A stretch of DNA of 64,000 nucleotides from an uncultured Candidatus Saccharibacteria bacterium. Its GTDB lineage: Bacteria; Patescibacteriota; Saccharimonadia; Saccharimonadales; Saccharimonadaceae. The position numbers and the translations under genes are program-made. Shown here piece by piece: positions 1 to 8,104 of this stretch. The notes under the pieces were generated by a model. It was not told where the DNA came from. It worked only from the letters and a program-made list of their open reading frames with translations, and ran no database searches. The first letter of the stretch is position 1; every line of letters starts with the position of its first letter. The stretch is from the NCBI GenBank assembly GCA_938033695.1, contig CALHKE010000018.1:1-64000 (forward strand), written 5' to 3'.

Positions 1-2
1 GC

Positions 3-179
3 GCTGGCACTCATCCACTTCAAACCGGACCAACCGGCACCTACTATGCCGAAGGCTCCATCCACCCTGCCGAAGTCTTCACCCTCCGCGCCGATGCCTA
101 CTTCTGGGCCTACCGCCAATCCCTCAGCGGCGGCCAAGCCTACATGGTTTACTCTCGCGAGATCGCACCAAGATATTAG
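3..179 (+). CDS. C-terminal fragment of an unidentified protein (5' truncated by window)
   Basis: An open frame enters from the left edge and ends at a TAG at 177-179, giving 58 residues. The fragment is rich in Gly, Tyr and Ala and ends in SREIAPRY. Codons are C-ending, as in the neighbouring housekeeping genes, which supports this frame over the overlapping one that begins at 46. No domain is recognisable from so short a piece, so no function is offered. The next gene starts 127 bases downstream from its own -10 box. Confidence 0.55.
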   Translation, partial: AGTHPLQTGPTGTYYAEGSIHPAEVFTLRADAYFWAYRQSLSGGQAYMVYSREIAPRY

Positions 180-305
180 AGTGCCTAATACATCCACACC
201 GCACCTCGAAAATATTCGCCCACACTACATACACGAGATCGCCTAAGATATTAAAATCCGGATTTTCTCTATACAAAATCCATAAATTATGTCATAATAT
301 ATAGA

Positions 306-1304
306 ATGTTAAGAACTGGAAAAAAATTTAGCAAACCTTCACTTTCACGCGTCATTAACGGCGACGTCACCTTAAAGGAAGTCGACACCAAAAAACCACG
401 CCACCGCCTGGATCACTTTTTGGTCGAGAAATACCCAGACTATAACCGCAATACCTTGCAAACCTTTATTAAGTCCGGCTACGTCACGATTAACCAAACT
501 CCAGTCACTAAGCCAAACACCGCGATTAACGAAGACGATATTATCGAACTAAATCTTCCAGATTTTCTCCAAAACCCTAACGCCAAAGCTTCTGCTATCG
601 AAAACCTAAAGCCAAAAACCATTTACGAAGATGATAATGTTATTATCCTCGAAAAACCAGCCGGTTTACTTAGTATGGCCAAAGGCGCCGTTACACTAGA
701 ACCAACCCTCGAAGATTACGGACTCCTCGTCCACCGTCTCGACCGCGACACCTCCGGCGTAGTGATTTTGGCTAAAAATCCAGAGACCCAAACCCTACTT
801 CGTAAACAATTCCAAGATCGCAAAACTCATAAAACCTACTACGCTATTATCGAAGGCGCTCCGAAATTATCTGCTGCTCGCATCAATCTACCAATCCAAC
901 GCAACCTCAAGCATCCTACCACTTTCGTCGTGGAAGCTGGTGGTAAAGAATCCGAAACTTTCTACGAAGTAAAGGCCACCAAGAAATTTAGCCTTGCCGA
1001 TGTCCAGGAAATTCAAAAGCTAATTCAAGCCCACTCCGATTATTCCGGAAAAGAATTCAAAGCAGGGAAGACTTACTCTCTTGTCATGCTTCGCCCAACC
1101 ACTGGTCGCACTCACCAACTTCGCGTCCACATGAATTATCTCGGCACCCCAATTGTTGGCGACCGCGTCTATGGTTCAGTCAAACCAAACACCACCGATC
1201 GTCTCTACCTACATGCCGCTTCTCTCGAAATTACCATTCCAGAAAGTCGTCGCGTTACTTTCACCACTGATCTTCCACCAGAATTCCAAATCTTTAATCA
1301 ATAG
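306..1304 (+). CDS. RluA-family RNA pseudouridine synthase with N-terminal S4 domain
   Basis: This enzyme isomerises specific uridines in RNA, most likely 23S rRNA, to pseudouridine. The 332-residue protein has an S4 RNA-binding segment at about 30-85 (RLDHFLVEKYPDYNR) and a catalytic domain from about 105. The family signature HRLDRDTSG lies at 143-151, with the catalytic Asp at 146, and a second conserved block (GRTHQLRVHM) is near residue 270. Length and order fit the RluC/RluD group, but the exact target uridines cannot be read from sequence. A CATAAT -10 box ends 7 bases before the ATG, so the mRNA is probably leaderless. A hairpin terminator follows. Confidence 0.9.
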   Translation: MLRTGKKFSKPSLSRVINGDVTLKEVDTKKPRHRLDHFLVEKYPDYNRNTLQTFIKSGYVTINQTPVTKPNTAINEDDIIELNLPDFLQNPNAKASAIENLKPKTIYEDDNVIILEKPAGLLSMAKGAVTLEPTLEDYGLLVHRLDRDTSGVVILAKNPETQTLLRKQFQDRKTHKTYYAIIEGAPKLSAARINLPIQRNLKHPTTFVVEAGGKESETFYEVKATKKFSLADVQEIQKLIQAHSDYSGKEFKAGKTYSLVMLRPTTGRTHQLRVHMNYLGTPIVGDRVYGSVKPNTTDRLYLHAASLEITIPESRRVTFTTDLPPEFQIFNQ

Positions 1305-1323
1305 AATACTTCAAATTCACTTC

Positions 1324-1357
1324 GTAAAACCCGCACCTTTAGCGAGTTTTACTTTTT
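1324..1357 (+). terminator. Intrinsic terminator after the pseudouridine synthase gene
   Basis: The arm GTAAAACCCGC pairs with GCGAGTTTTAC (one mismatch) around an 8-base loop and is followed by a T-rich run. Confidence 0.7.
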
Positions 1358-1443
1358 CCTAAACTAAGTTAACACTTCTAGTGGGTTTTACTTTTTCTAA
1401 ACCAAGTTAACACTTCTAGCGGGTTTTGCTTTTTTCTAAACTA
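1342..1443. repeat. Tandem degenerate repeat of the terminator 3' arm
   Basis: Units of 39, 38 and about 25 bases lie head to tail at 1342-1380, 1381-1418 and 1419-1443. Each begins with a GCGGGTTTTAC-like arm followed by a T run and, in the two full copies, an AAGTTAACACTTCTA block. The third copy runs into the promoter of the next gene. Confidence 0.8.
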
Positions 1444-1458
1444 GACTACAATAGAAGT

Positions 1459-2127
1459 ATGTACTTCGAGAATCTTTCAGAAATCCCTGCTTTAGCCTCC
1501 GCTTATTCTTCCACAATTTTTAATCTTGAAAAAAATCCTAATATTCGCGCCACTTATCTCATCGAGCCGGGCGAAAAAGATAATAATAAGATCCCAGTTG
1601 AAGCCATTCGCGAAATTTTAACCCATCTAAACAGCATTCAAACTTCCGATATTTTCGTAGTGATCAATCACGCCGAAACTCTCACACCGAGTGCCACTTC
1701 CGCTCTACTTAAAACCCTCGAGGAACCCAAGAACCATTACCATCTCGCACTTTTTACCAAAAATCCGAACCGTTTACTCGACACCATCCGTTCGCGTTCC
1801 GCGATTTTTTACCTCAAAGAGAGGGATTATTTAAAAACCGCGCCCGAAGCCGATCCCAAAATCTTCGACCTTGCCAAAAAACTACTTGTAGTAAGCGCTA
1901 AGGACCTCCCGCCCCTCGCCGATGAAATTATCAAATCCACCCCGAAAACCAACCCCAATTTTTTCTATCAAATCCTCGATACCACTATTGAACTAGCCGA
2001 AAAATCTTACTACAAAACCAAAAATCCTATCTTCCTCCAGAAAATCTCCGGCCTCATAGAGACTAAACGTCTTACCTCGGATTTTTCCGCCAATAAAAAA
2101 CTCCAGCTCGTAGCCAACCTCTTGTAA
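1459..2127 (+). CDS. DNA polymerase III delta'-like clamp-loader subunit
   Basis: The 222-residue product carries the clamp-loader signature ALLKTLEEP at about 92-100, followed by a sensor-like IRSRS block. In the delta'/gamma family this region forms part of the AAA+ fold that loads the sliding clamp during replication. It is shorter than a typical delta' (about 300-330 residues), and no Walker A loop is visible, as expected for a structural rather than ATP-hydrolysing subunit. An in-frame ATG at 1426 exists, but TACAAT at 1447-1452 lies 6 bases before the ATG at 1459, so I chose the latter as a leaderless start. Confidence 0.8.
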   Translation: MYFENLSEIPALASAYSSTIFNLEKNPNIRATYLIEPGEKDNNKIPVEAIREILTHLNSIQTSDIFVVINHAETLTPSATSALLKTLEEPKNHYHLALFTKNPNRLLDTIRSRSAIFYLKERDYLKTAPEADPKIFDLAKKLLVVSAKDLPPLADEIIKSTPKTNPNFFYQILDTTIELAEKSYYKTKNPIFLQKISGLIETKRLTSDFSANKKLQLVANLL

Positions 2128-2243
2128 CCTTTCATATCTACTCTCAACATAAGACTAATTCTGCGCACGATAAACTCCTTCATCTACCACTATCGCTTCT
2201 CAAAATTTTGGTATTTCAAGCATTTTCATGTATAATATAAGAT

Positions 2244-3107
2244 ATGCTAGGAATTTTCCTCATCTTACTTTTCGTAATTTTTCTGATTTTTTTCGAACCA
2301 AAAATCGAAGCCAGGCTCAAAAAACCGGCTCCAGAAAACAAGAATTTTGATGCTCAAATGAAAAAACTTTGGGATATTGCCAAGGTCAGTATGAAAGAGC
2401 GCAAAACTCTTCGCGCCGAAAAAGCTCTGCTTACAATTTTAAAATTTGACGAAACCAATGCCGCCGCCTACAATCGTCTCGGTATTCTTTATGCCAAATC
2501 ACAAAATTACGACGAAGCCATCGAATGTTTTGAAATTGCCCAGTCTCTCGATAGTAACCCATCTTCTCTGCATAACGTCGGTCTCATCTACCTCGAAACT
2601 GGTGCCTATGAAAAAGCCAGTATGGCCTTTCAGCAAGCCTTAAAACTTGAAGGTGATGTGCCGGCTCGTTTTATCGCGCTCGCTAAATCCGAAGAAAAAC
2701 TTGGCCACCGCAAGGCTGCCGTCGAAGCACTCGAATCCGCTTATGCTCTCGATCATTCGATTTCCACCCTTCGCCATATCCTCAGTATCTATGAGGATAT
2801 GGGTGATGCCGAGAATATCCAAATCGTCACCGCCAGAATCGAGCAACAAGTCGCCGAAGATGAATTAAAGAAAAAACAGGAACTCGCTAAGAAGCAAAAA
2901 CGCACGGTAGCTAAAAAACCCGTACGCGCCGCGAGACCAGCTAAGATTTTTTATCCGAAAGCTAAAAAACCCACCACTAAATCCAGCGGATCCACCAGTC
3001 AAACCAGCACTGAACGTACCATCCAAGATGCCAAACTTAGTGCCACTGCCGTTTCTCGTCCGGCGGCTACCCGCACCTCTACTCGTCGTCGCAAGATGAT
3101 TCAGTAG
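2244..3107 (+). CDS. Membrane-anchored TPR protein
   Basis: A hydrophobic N-terminal anchor (residues 1-18) is followed by tetratricopeptide repeats at about 40-190, for example AAAYNRLGILYAKSQNYDEA and SLHNVGLIYLETGAYEKA. TPR repeats are protein-protein interaction scaffolds. From about residue 205 the protein becomes a low-complexity tail rich in Lys, Arg, Pro, Ser and Thr that is probably disordered and very basic. A TATAAT box ends 7 bases before the ATG (leaderless). The partner proteins are unknown. Confidence 0.85.
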   Translation: MLGIFLILLFVIFLIFFEPKIEARLKKPAPENKNFDAQMKKLWDIAKVSMKERKTLRAEKALLTILKFDETNAAAYNRLGILYAKSQNYDEAIECFEIAQSLDSNPSSLHNVGLIYLETGAYEKASMAFQQALKLEGDVPARFIALAKSEEKLGHRKAAVEALESAYALDHSISTLRHILSIYEDMGDAENIQIVTARIEQQVAEDELKKKQELAKKQKRTVAKKPVRAARPAKIFYPKAKKPTTKSSGSTSQTSTERTIQDAKLSATAVSRPAATRTSTRRRKMIQ

Positions 3108-3241
3108 GCATATTCAAAGAATCTACTTGGATAGCTATCTCTTTTTTAAATAATTATTTCGATCTAATATTTTCACTCATCTCGCGGTTGTGAAGAACCT
3201 AAACTCATGCTAAAATAAAAGAGTACTTATGAGTACGAGAC

Positions 3242-3317
3242 GCCGCGTTAGCTCAGTTAGTAGAGCAGCCGCCTTGTAAGCGGCAGGTCGTCGGGGCAGA
3301 GCCGACACGCGGCTCCA
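3242..3317 (+). tRNA. tRNA-Thr (anticodon TGT) with atypical T-loop
   Basis: All stems are intact: acceptor GCCGCGT/ACGCGGC, D stem GCTC/GAGC, anticodon stem GCCGC/GCGGC around CTTGTAA, T stem GTCGG/CCGAC, and an encoded CCA end. The T-loop reads GGCAGAG instead of the near-universal TTCRANY, so positions 54, 55 and 58 are all changed. The promoter is an extended -10 (ATGCTAAAAT) just upstream. The other two threonine and tyrosine tRNAs in the window have normal T-loops. It may be functional or a decaying copy. Confidence 0.8.
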
Positions 3318-3397
3318 CGGATGAAAATTCGTGAAAAGTTTACTTTTCAAAGAATTTGAAGAAGTGGTGCAAGTGTGCTTTTGCACACGCGGCTCCA
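3305..3397. repeat. Duplicated tRNA-Thr 3' end flanking an 80-bp insert
   Basis: The 13-mer ACACGCGGCTCCA occurs at 3305-3317 (tRNA end) and again at 3385-3397. The bases after the second copy (TGAGGAGAAATAA) match those following the other tRNA-Thr at 8285, so the second copy seems to keep the original flank. The insert has two perfect hairpins (GAAAAGT/ACTTTTC and GTGTGC/GCACAC). Confidence 0.75.
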
Positions 3398-3416
3398 TGA
3401 GGAGAAATAAAAAAGA

Positions 3417-3445
3417 AGAGTTCGAAGAACTCTATTTTTATTTTT
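3417..3445 (+). terminator. Intrinsic terminator downstream of tRNA-Thr
   Basis: AGAGTTC-GAA-GAACTCT followed by ATTTTTATTTTT. From here to the next gene (3562) the DNA is AT-rich and holds one further hairpin (GCGTGTAC/GTACACGC, about 3538-3557), part of which resembles the tRNA 3' end in inverted orientation. Confidence 0.75.
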
Positions 3446-3561
3446 AAAATTTAAAATTTAGAACTTGTTCTGTAATTTTAGGTTTTAAAAATTAAAATAA
3501 GGAGCGTAGCGATATTTTTTTATTTTTAAGAGTGGCCGCGTGTACCCTAGTACACGCGCTC

Positions 3562-4314
3562 CTAATCCACCCCCATCATTCTTTTTGCATACTCCGCCGC
3601 ATCTTTCACCATTCTCTCACAATGACCATACCCCTCAGCTATCACCAATTTTGCTTCCGGATACCTCTTCGGAATTTTTCTTCTTGCCAATCTCAAATCC
3701 GAATCATTTTCACCATAAGAAAACACGCAAGATTTTTGCATTTCCGCATTCATCTCCGGCAGCCGCACATTCGAACAGTCTCGCACAATACTTTTTATAC
3801 TCAGAGGGTCCATCTTCAAAAATCTCTCCGCCATTACCCCACCAGCTTGATTTCCAAACATTTTGGACATTTTCCTTACCGCTAACTTCGGGTCTTTTAG
3901 ACCTTTCTTCTGCTTCGCCAGCATTATTTTCGTCATTAAAAATCCGCCCAATCTCGATTTTTCATAAAAACTTACACCCTCGAAAAATAGTCGCCTAAAC
4001 CTAATTTCATCGCGATTCAACACCTCAAATAACACCACTCCACCCAGTGACGCCGCAAAGCCCAAATCTATCTTAGTCACTCCGTGTTCTAATAAATATT
4101 GCGTTAAAATCCGTGCCTCTTCCGCCGCGCTAACGTACACCTCATTCATTGCCTCACCGTGCCCCGATAAATCTGGTATAACGAAACGATATTCATTAGT
4201 TTCTTTCAAGATGTTCTCCACCAAATATCTCCTCATCGACTCACTCGAAGCCAACATTGGGTGTATTAAAAGCATTACCTTTGATTTTTCTGGATACAAA
4301 TCATGTATCATCAT
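3562..4314 (-). CDS. Alpha/beta hydrolase
   Basis: The 250-residue protein has the layout of a small alpha/beta-fold hydrolase. There is an early LLIHPMLAS strand-loop (about 15-23), a PDLSGHGE block at 48-54, a nucleophile elbow AASLGG with the likely catalytic Ser89, an acid candidate Asp204 in GENDSD, and His231 in GYGHCE. The first elbow glycine is replaced by Ala87, a tolerated variation. The substrate is unknown. The ribosome site AAGGAGGAAG precedes the ATG, and a structured leader ending in a terminator lies directly upstream, so expression may be set by premature termination. Confidence 0.75.
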   Translation of the reverse strand: MMIHDLYPEKSKVMLLIHPMLASSESMRRYLVENILKETNEYRFVIPDLSGHGEAMNEVYVSAAEEARILTQYLLEHGVTKIDLGFAASLGGVVLFEVLNRDEIRFRRLFFEGVSFYEKSRLGGFLMTKIMLAKQKKGLKDPKLAVRKMSKMFGNQAGGVMAERFLKMDPLSIKSIVRDCSNVRLPEMNAEMQKSCVFSYGENDSDLRLARRKIPKRYPEAKLVIAEGYGHCERMVKDAAEYAKRMMGVD

Positions 4315-4335
4315 AAAACACTTCCTCCTTGAAGA

Positions 4336-4494
4336 GAAAAAAAAGCTCCGACCTTGACGATCGGAGCTACGCTTGCTTCACAAAAGGGTGCCATTTTTGT
4401 TAGTCAAGCCACATGATAAAGACCCTCTCGGATCGCCAAAAATCACACTTATCATAAATCTCTCTCCCAAAATTTATTCAATAATGGCATCCTT
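4336..4494 (-). ncRNA. Structured leader or small RNA ending in a terminator, upstream of the hydrolase gene
   Basis: On the minus strand an extended -10 (GTGCTAATATAG; TAATAT at 4501-4506) would start a transcript near 4494. It folds with nested pairs: GCCATT with AATGGC outside, ATGATAA with TTATCAT inside. It ends in a 10-bp hairpin (AGCTCCGATC / GGTCGGAGCT) and a long U run at 4336-4368. The hydrolase ribosome site begins only about 10 bases after the U run. This geometry fits either a riboswitch-like attenuator or an independent RNA of about 155 nt. It does not match the riboswitch cores I know. The remainder of 4495-4663 is AT-rich and holds the promoters. Confidence 0.5.
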
Positions 4495-4663
4495 GAATCT
4501 ATATTAGCACAAACAAAATAAAATGTAACAAAAATCTGAAAAATTCCTGAAAAATCTTTTAAAAAAGAGTTATTAAAAAAACACACAAACTCTATCTTAC
4601 CATAAACATTATCAAAATCAATAAACTTTTTACATTTTCCCCACCAAAAGTTATAATAAATCT

Positions 4664-5278
4664 ATGGAAAATTCTACACCTCAAAATACTCAGTCCCCTA
4701 ACAAAAAACGCGCTCAGCTCGCCTCTTTAATCGTTCTTGCTATTCTTGCAATTCTTTCAACCGTTGCTGTAATTGTGATGCCGCTTATGAATAAAAACTC
4801 CTCAGACAAGTCAGCCGAATCAAGCCTAAATGAATCCACCGAATCCACTCAGACTAAAAACACCGATCAACCAACTTCGAAACAATCTCAAGGAACCGAA
4901 TTCGCCTTTAATCACGAATCCGACATCGATCTTGGTAGTAACAAATCAAATATTTATATTTTCTGGGGTGACGGCTGCCCACATTGTAAGGCGCTTGCCA
5001 AATTCATCTCTAAACTACCAGCCGAAACAAAAGACAAAGTTAATGTCTATTCTTTCGAAGTTTGGAGCGACAAAGACAATAAGGCTTTCATGAAAAAATT
5101 CGGTAAATATCTCGGCGAAGATGTTAGTGGCGTGCCATTTATGGTAATCGGCGACAAAATCTTCGACGGCTATAGCTCCGGTGATACCAAAACCGACCAG
5201 CAAATTCTCGATGCCATTAATACTATCATCAAAAACCAGGGAAGCACTGACCAATACAAGCTCTACAAAAAGGCCTAA
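4664..5278 (+). CDS. Membrane-anchored thioredoxin-fold protein
   Basis: A basic N terminus and a transmembrane helix (about 20-42) are followed by a Ser/Thr/Asn-rich linker (45-80) and a thioredoxin-like domain. The active-site motif CPHC is at 105-108, preceded by IYIFWGDG, and the cis-Pro region is GVPFMVIG near 162. The domain should face outside the cytoplasm and reduce, oxidise or isomerise disulfides in exported proteins; CPHC is the DsbA-type motif. Direction of the reaction cannot be told from sequence. TATAAT lies 6 bases before the ATG, so the transcript is probably leaderless. Confidence 0.8.
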   Translation: MENSTPQNTQSPNKKRAQLASLIVLAILAILSTVAVIVMPLMNKNSSDKSAESSLNESTESTQTKNTDQPTSKQSQGTEFAFNHESDIDLGSNKSNIYIFWGDGCPHCKALAKFISKLPAETKDKVNVYSFEVWSDKDNKAFMKKFGKYLGEDVSGVPFMVIGDKIFDGYSSGDTKTDQQILDAINTIIKNQGSTDQYKLYKKA

Positions 5279-5324
5279 TTTCACGAAGAGCCTAAAAATA
5301 AAATATTTTACATAGAAAACTATT

Positions 5325-5885
5325 TCACGCTAACAGATTGTGATTTAGTACGTATTCCAAAATTTTATGATCTCTTTGAGTGAAATAACACTGAATCAAC
5401 GAGTTTTCATCTGAATAACCTTTATGTTCAATGATAAACTTTTTCATATTTTTTAAGACATCCACTGGGTTCATCTTTAAACATTTGGCATCGAATTTAA
5501 TTTCATCCCCATCGGGGTGAATTTCTTGCGCCTCTCCATATGGCTCCGCTATAAAGATATACGAAGTTTGCGTCTGATCTTTTACAACTCCAATCTTACG
5601 TATATTTTTTACCATATAACCAGTTTCCTCATAAGCTTCACGCATAAAAGTCTGCTCCGGAGTCTCATTGTTTTCCTTACCACCTCCCGGTAACTTGTAT
5701 TGACCGATCCGCTCTTTAAAGAAAACCAAAATATCACCGTCAGAAAATTGTATAACTCCCCGAGATGCTTCTCTTGGCCAACAATCTACAAAATCATCAA
5801 GAAAGATATTTCCATAATCCTCATAAATAATATTATCGTTAATAACTTCATCTGTCACAGTATTAGTCTCATCTTTCTTATTCAT
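5325..5885 (-). CDS. Nudix hydrolase
   Basis: The 186-residue protein contains a complete Nudix box at 68-90 (G-x5-E-x7-REAYEE-x-GY), which binds metal and cleaves nucleoside diphosphates linked to another group. The N-terminal 30 residues are charged and unlike the family core. The substrate cannot be predicted. The gene is AT-rich relative to its neighbours and converges on the thioredoxin-like gene. No clear Shine-Dalgarno site is seen; a TATAAT lies immediately against the ATG, and another TATAAA about 12 bases upstream could drive a leaderless mRNA. The 240 bases upstream (5886-6126) hold only these signals and a terminator. Confidence 0.85.
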   Translation of the reverse strand: MNKKDETNTVTDEVINDNIIYEDYGNIFLDDFVDCWPREASRGVIQFSDGDILVFFKERIGQYKLPGGGKENNETPEQTFMREAYEETGYMVKNIRKIGVVKDQTQTSYIFIAEPYGEAQEIHPDGDEIKFDAKCLKMNPVDVLKNMKKFIIEHKGYSDENSLIQCYFTQRDHKILEYVLNHNLLA

Positions 5886-6089
5886 ATTATAAAGTGGTTT
5901 TATAATCCCATGTCCACCCCTAATTTAAACTTATTGAAGCTCCCATCAAGTCACATTACACTCATCATATACTATTTATCTTATTTTAGGTAGTTTCATT
6001 ATTGGAGTTATTACTTTTATGTTTATGCTTTTTCAAGCATAAACTTATAATTAAAAACACTTCTCATAGTAAGTATTTTTCTTAATCAA

Positions 6090-6121
6090 AAAGCCCCGCA
6101 TTCCTGCGAGGCTCTTTTTTT
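6090..6121. terminator. Bidirectional intrinsic terminator
   Basis: AGCCCCGC and GCGAGGCT pair (one mismatch) around ATTCCT, with a T run on the right and an A run on the left. On the minus strand it closes the degraded gene that ends at 6127. Confidence 0.7.
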
Positions 6122-6126
6122 GGAGA

Positions 6127-6559
6127 TTAATTGCGACTTACGATAACATTGGCATCGATATCCTTAAACAAATCATCGCGGTTAAAGTTAAACTCGTGCC
6201 CAACCAGAGCATCGGTACCATCCTTGATGTAAGTCGGGATGTACCATAAAATCCGAGATGTAACTACCAGGCTGTGACTCGAGCCGGTCTCTCAGGTCTT
6301 CCACTCCTCTGATATTAATAATACCTCAGTTGTAGCATCCTTACTCGGTCCGATTACTTTCGTGGTAGAATCTTCTTTTGATGTCTTCGTAATCACGTTT
6401 TCTTTTTTGTGACTCGCTTTCGTGTGAATCGCTTTCGTCTTCCTCGGTAGTTTCCAGTCCAGAAAATCGCTGAGGTAGAAAATCATCCTCATCATAGAGC
6501 TCACCTGGGATAATACCGAGTAACATATCCTGTAATAAATTATTCATCGAATTATTCAT
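6127..6559 (-). pseudogene. Frameshifted remnant of an unidentified gene
   Basis: A start with a good ribosome site (GGAGGT, 5-6 bases before ATG at 6559) and a TTGACA-16-TAGAAT promoter opens a frame of 72 codons that is Asp/Glu-rich after residue 20. Coding-like sequence continues in a second frame, which is interrupted by an in-frame TGA near 6292. It then ends in 34 well-formed codons (IKDGTDALVGHEFNFNRDD) stopping at 6127, directly before a terminator. An alternative reading uses a third frame for about 25 codons. TGA is a normal stop elsewhere here, so this looks like a decayed gene of about 145 codons. The product is not recognised; recoding or two small ORFs are less likely. Confidence 0.5.
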
Positions 6560-6680
6560 TATATACCTCCATCTTAATGTGCGCAGGGTAAAAGTAACCT
6601 AGTTAACTATATTCTATTTTTTTTAAAAAAATTGTCAATATTAGCATAATAACAATATCTACCTATTTTTATTGGCAATA

Positions 6681-6732
6681 CTTATTGCCTTTTTTTGTTG
6701 CAAAGGTCCTGAGCTATTACGACAGATTGACA
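6681..6732. repeat. Upstream repeat shared with 22420-22470
   Basis: Two blocks of 52 and 51 bases, roughly 80% identical by eye, share CTTATTGCC, a T run, TTGCAAAGGTCCTG and an ACG, and both end in the TTGACA of a promoter. In this copy the sequence GGCAATA-CT-TATTGCC plus a T run also forms a terminator at 6674-6697. Confidence 0.7.
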
Positions 6733-6755
6733 TAACCATTAAAATGTGGTAATAT
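6727..6755 (+). promoter_or_regulatory. Promoter of the 6810 gene
   Basis: TTGACA (6727-6732), 17-base spacer, TAATAT (6750-6755). The leader runs about 45 bases to a strong ribosome site. Confidence 0.75.
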
Positions 6756-6809
6756 ATCTCTGGTACATTTTGATTTTTGTTGCATGTTCACAAGAAAAGG
6801 GGGAACAAA

Positions 6810-7754
6810 ATGAGTACATTTTTTTATCAAACAATTGCAATTTTAGGTTTCACGGAACTACCGAGAATATGGCAGTGGATTATCGTTTTTATGGTAATCA
6901 ATTCGGTCAGCGCAGCTATTCTGCGTAAGGCTCTGATTTCTGCCACCACCCGTGTTCACACGGTACGTCATGGCAAGGCCAATGGCAAAGCAGATTTTTT
7001 CCAAATCTGCGGGGTGCAAAACTCCTCTATTAGTGCATTTAACTATATTTTAGATCATTTGCACGATGGTGACGGAGTTTACGCGTTAAGCTATAGTAAT
7101 TTTGGCTTTAATGTACCAACCTACATTACTGCCATGCGTAAGGCTATAGTTCGACGCAACAAGGAATTTAAACGCCTCAGCCGCACCACAATTGGTCATT
7201 CCATCAGTATAGGCGACATCGTCATTCACAAAATGGAAAACAATTTCGATACGACCTTCAGTCTGAATCCTTGCACCTATGGTTTTTTCCTTAAAGAGCC
7301 ACTTCATACGTTGCTAAAATATGGCGGACCACTCCTATTGGCATCAAGATTTCTTTTAGGCTGGCTGGGATTTATTCCGATCATTCCCAATTTCGATCTG
7401 GAAAAAAGCAGTAGCTCTCTAGCGTTATTGATTGACCAATACCTGGCCCTCCGTAACAACACCAGAGACCTTGGCGATGATAATTTGCCAAGAAATTTAA
7501 TCCTCTCTGAAAAAGATTATTTGCTAGATAACGAAGTAGTCCGCAAGACTTTCACCGGAGCGCACTATGCAATGACTAGCAATCCCCATGGAGACACTCG
7601 AAACACTTCTGATCTTCTGAAGGCTTATTATGATTTGTGTGGCTTCCGCCGTACGTTTCGGCCGATCACATTCGAGGTAGAAATTCCGGAGGATGAGAAA
7701 ATTATTTCTTTCTATCACCACCACGGCGGTCCCAAAATAGCTAAACTTGATTGA
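6810..7754 (+). CDS. Unidentified membrane-associated protein with a lipase-like GHSIS motif
   Basis: I chose the ATG at 6810 because GGGGGAAC stands 4-8 bases before it; an upstream in-frame start at 6777 lacks such a site. The 314-residue product begins with a hydrophobic segment (about 5-40). It contains the motif GHSIS around residue 129, which resembles the nucleophile elbow of alpha/beta hydrolases, and a second hydrophobic stretch (PLLLASRFLLGWLGFIPIIP) near 180. A GAHYAM block and a His-rich end (YHHHGG) follow, so a lipase or acyltransferase fold is possible but unproven. It is transcribed alone, with a terminator downstream. Confidence 0.6.
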   Translation: MSTFFYQTIAILGFTELPRIWQWIIVFMVINSVSAAILRKALISATTRVHTVRHGKANGKADFFQICGVQNSSISAFNYILDHLHDGDGVYALSYSNFGFNVPTYITAMRKAIVRRNKEFKRLSRTTIGHSISIGDIVIHKMENNFDTTFSLNPCTYGFFLKEPLHTLLKYGGPLLLASRFLLGWLGFIPIIPNFDLEKSSSSLALLIDQYLALRNNTRDLGDDNLPRNLILSEKDYLLDNEVVRKTFTGAHYAMTSNPHGDTRNTSDLLKAYYDLCGFRRTFRPITFEVEIPEDEKIISFYHHHGGPKIAKLD

Positions 7755-7868
7755 AATTAGGTAAAAATAACTCGACTAATAACTTAAACTCATACCCAAT
7801 ATCAAACAAAAGCTAAACCTGAATACCTAACTTAAACCTAAAAAATTGCAAAACGCGCAATCTTGCGC

Positions 7869-7945
7869 AAAAATTGGGGCGTGATGAACGCTCCTTTTTT
7901 ATTTCTAAAAAAATTGGGGTACTCAGAAGCGCTCTTTTTATTTCT
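7869..7945. repeat. Tandem duplicated terminator
   Basis: Two head-to-tail units of about 38 bases (7869-7906 and 7907-7945) share AAAAATTGGGG, a GCGCTC-like arm and TTTTTATTTCT. The first forms a clear hairpin (GGGGCGT/ACGCTCC, 7877-7895) before its T run. The rest of the 350-base gap to the tRNA genes is AT-rich with no other feature that I can support. Confidence 0.7.
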
Positions 7946-8023
7946 AAAAAATAAACCCCTATTCCACGAATATACTTCTATGCTCTATGAAATTTTTTCC
8001 ATATCTTTATTTCCAGAAACCTG

Positions 8024-8052
8024 TTGAAAAATCCGCCCCACCTTGCTATAAT
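8024..8052 (+). promoter_or_regulatory. Promoter of the tRNA-Tyr/tRNA-Thr pair
   Basis: TTGAAA (8024-8029), 17-base spacer, TATAAT (8047-8052), about 53 bases before the mature tRNA-Tyr. Confidence 0.75.
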
Positions 8053-8104
8053 ATTCCTATCTGTCTGGGCTTGGCTCACGCCAGCAGGTAGATGAATTTT
8101 AAAA

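Noticed and set aside
46..246. Plus-strand frame of 66 codons at the left edge
   Set aside because: It overlaps, in another frame, the better-looking C-terminal frame ending at 179, and its own residues are low-complexity Pro/Ser/Ala.
6127..6559. TGA read as an amino acid (alternative genetic code)
   Set aside because: Other genes (for example 6810-7754 and 30940-31827) end normally with TGA, and frameshifts are also needed, so a pseudogene is simpler.
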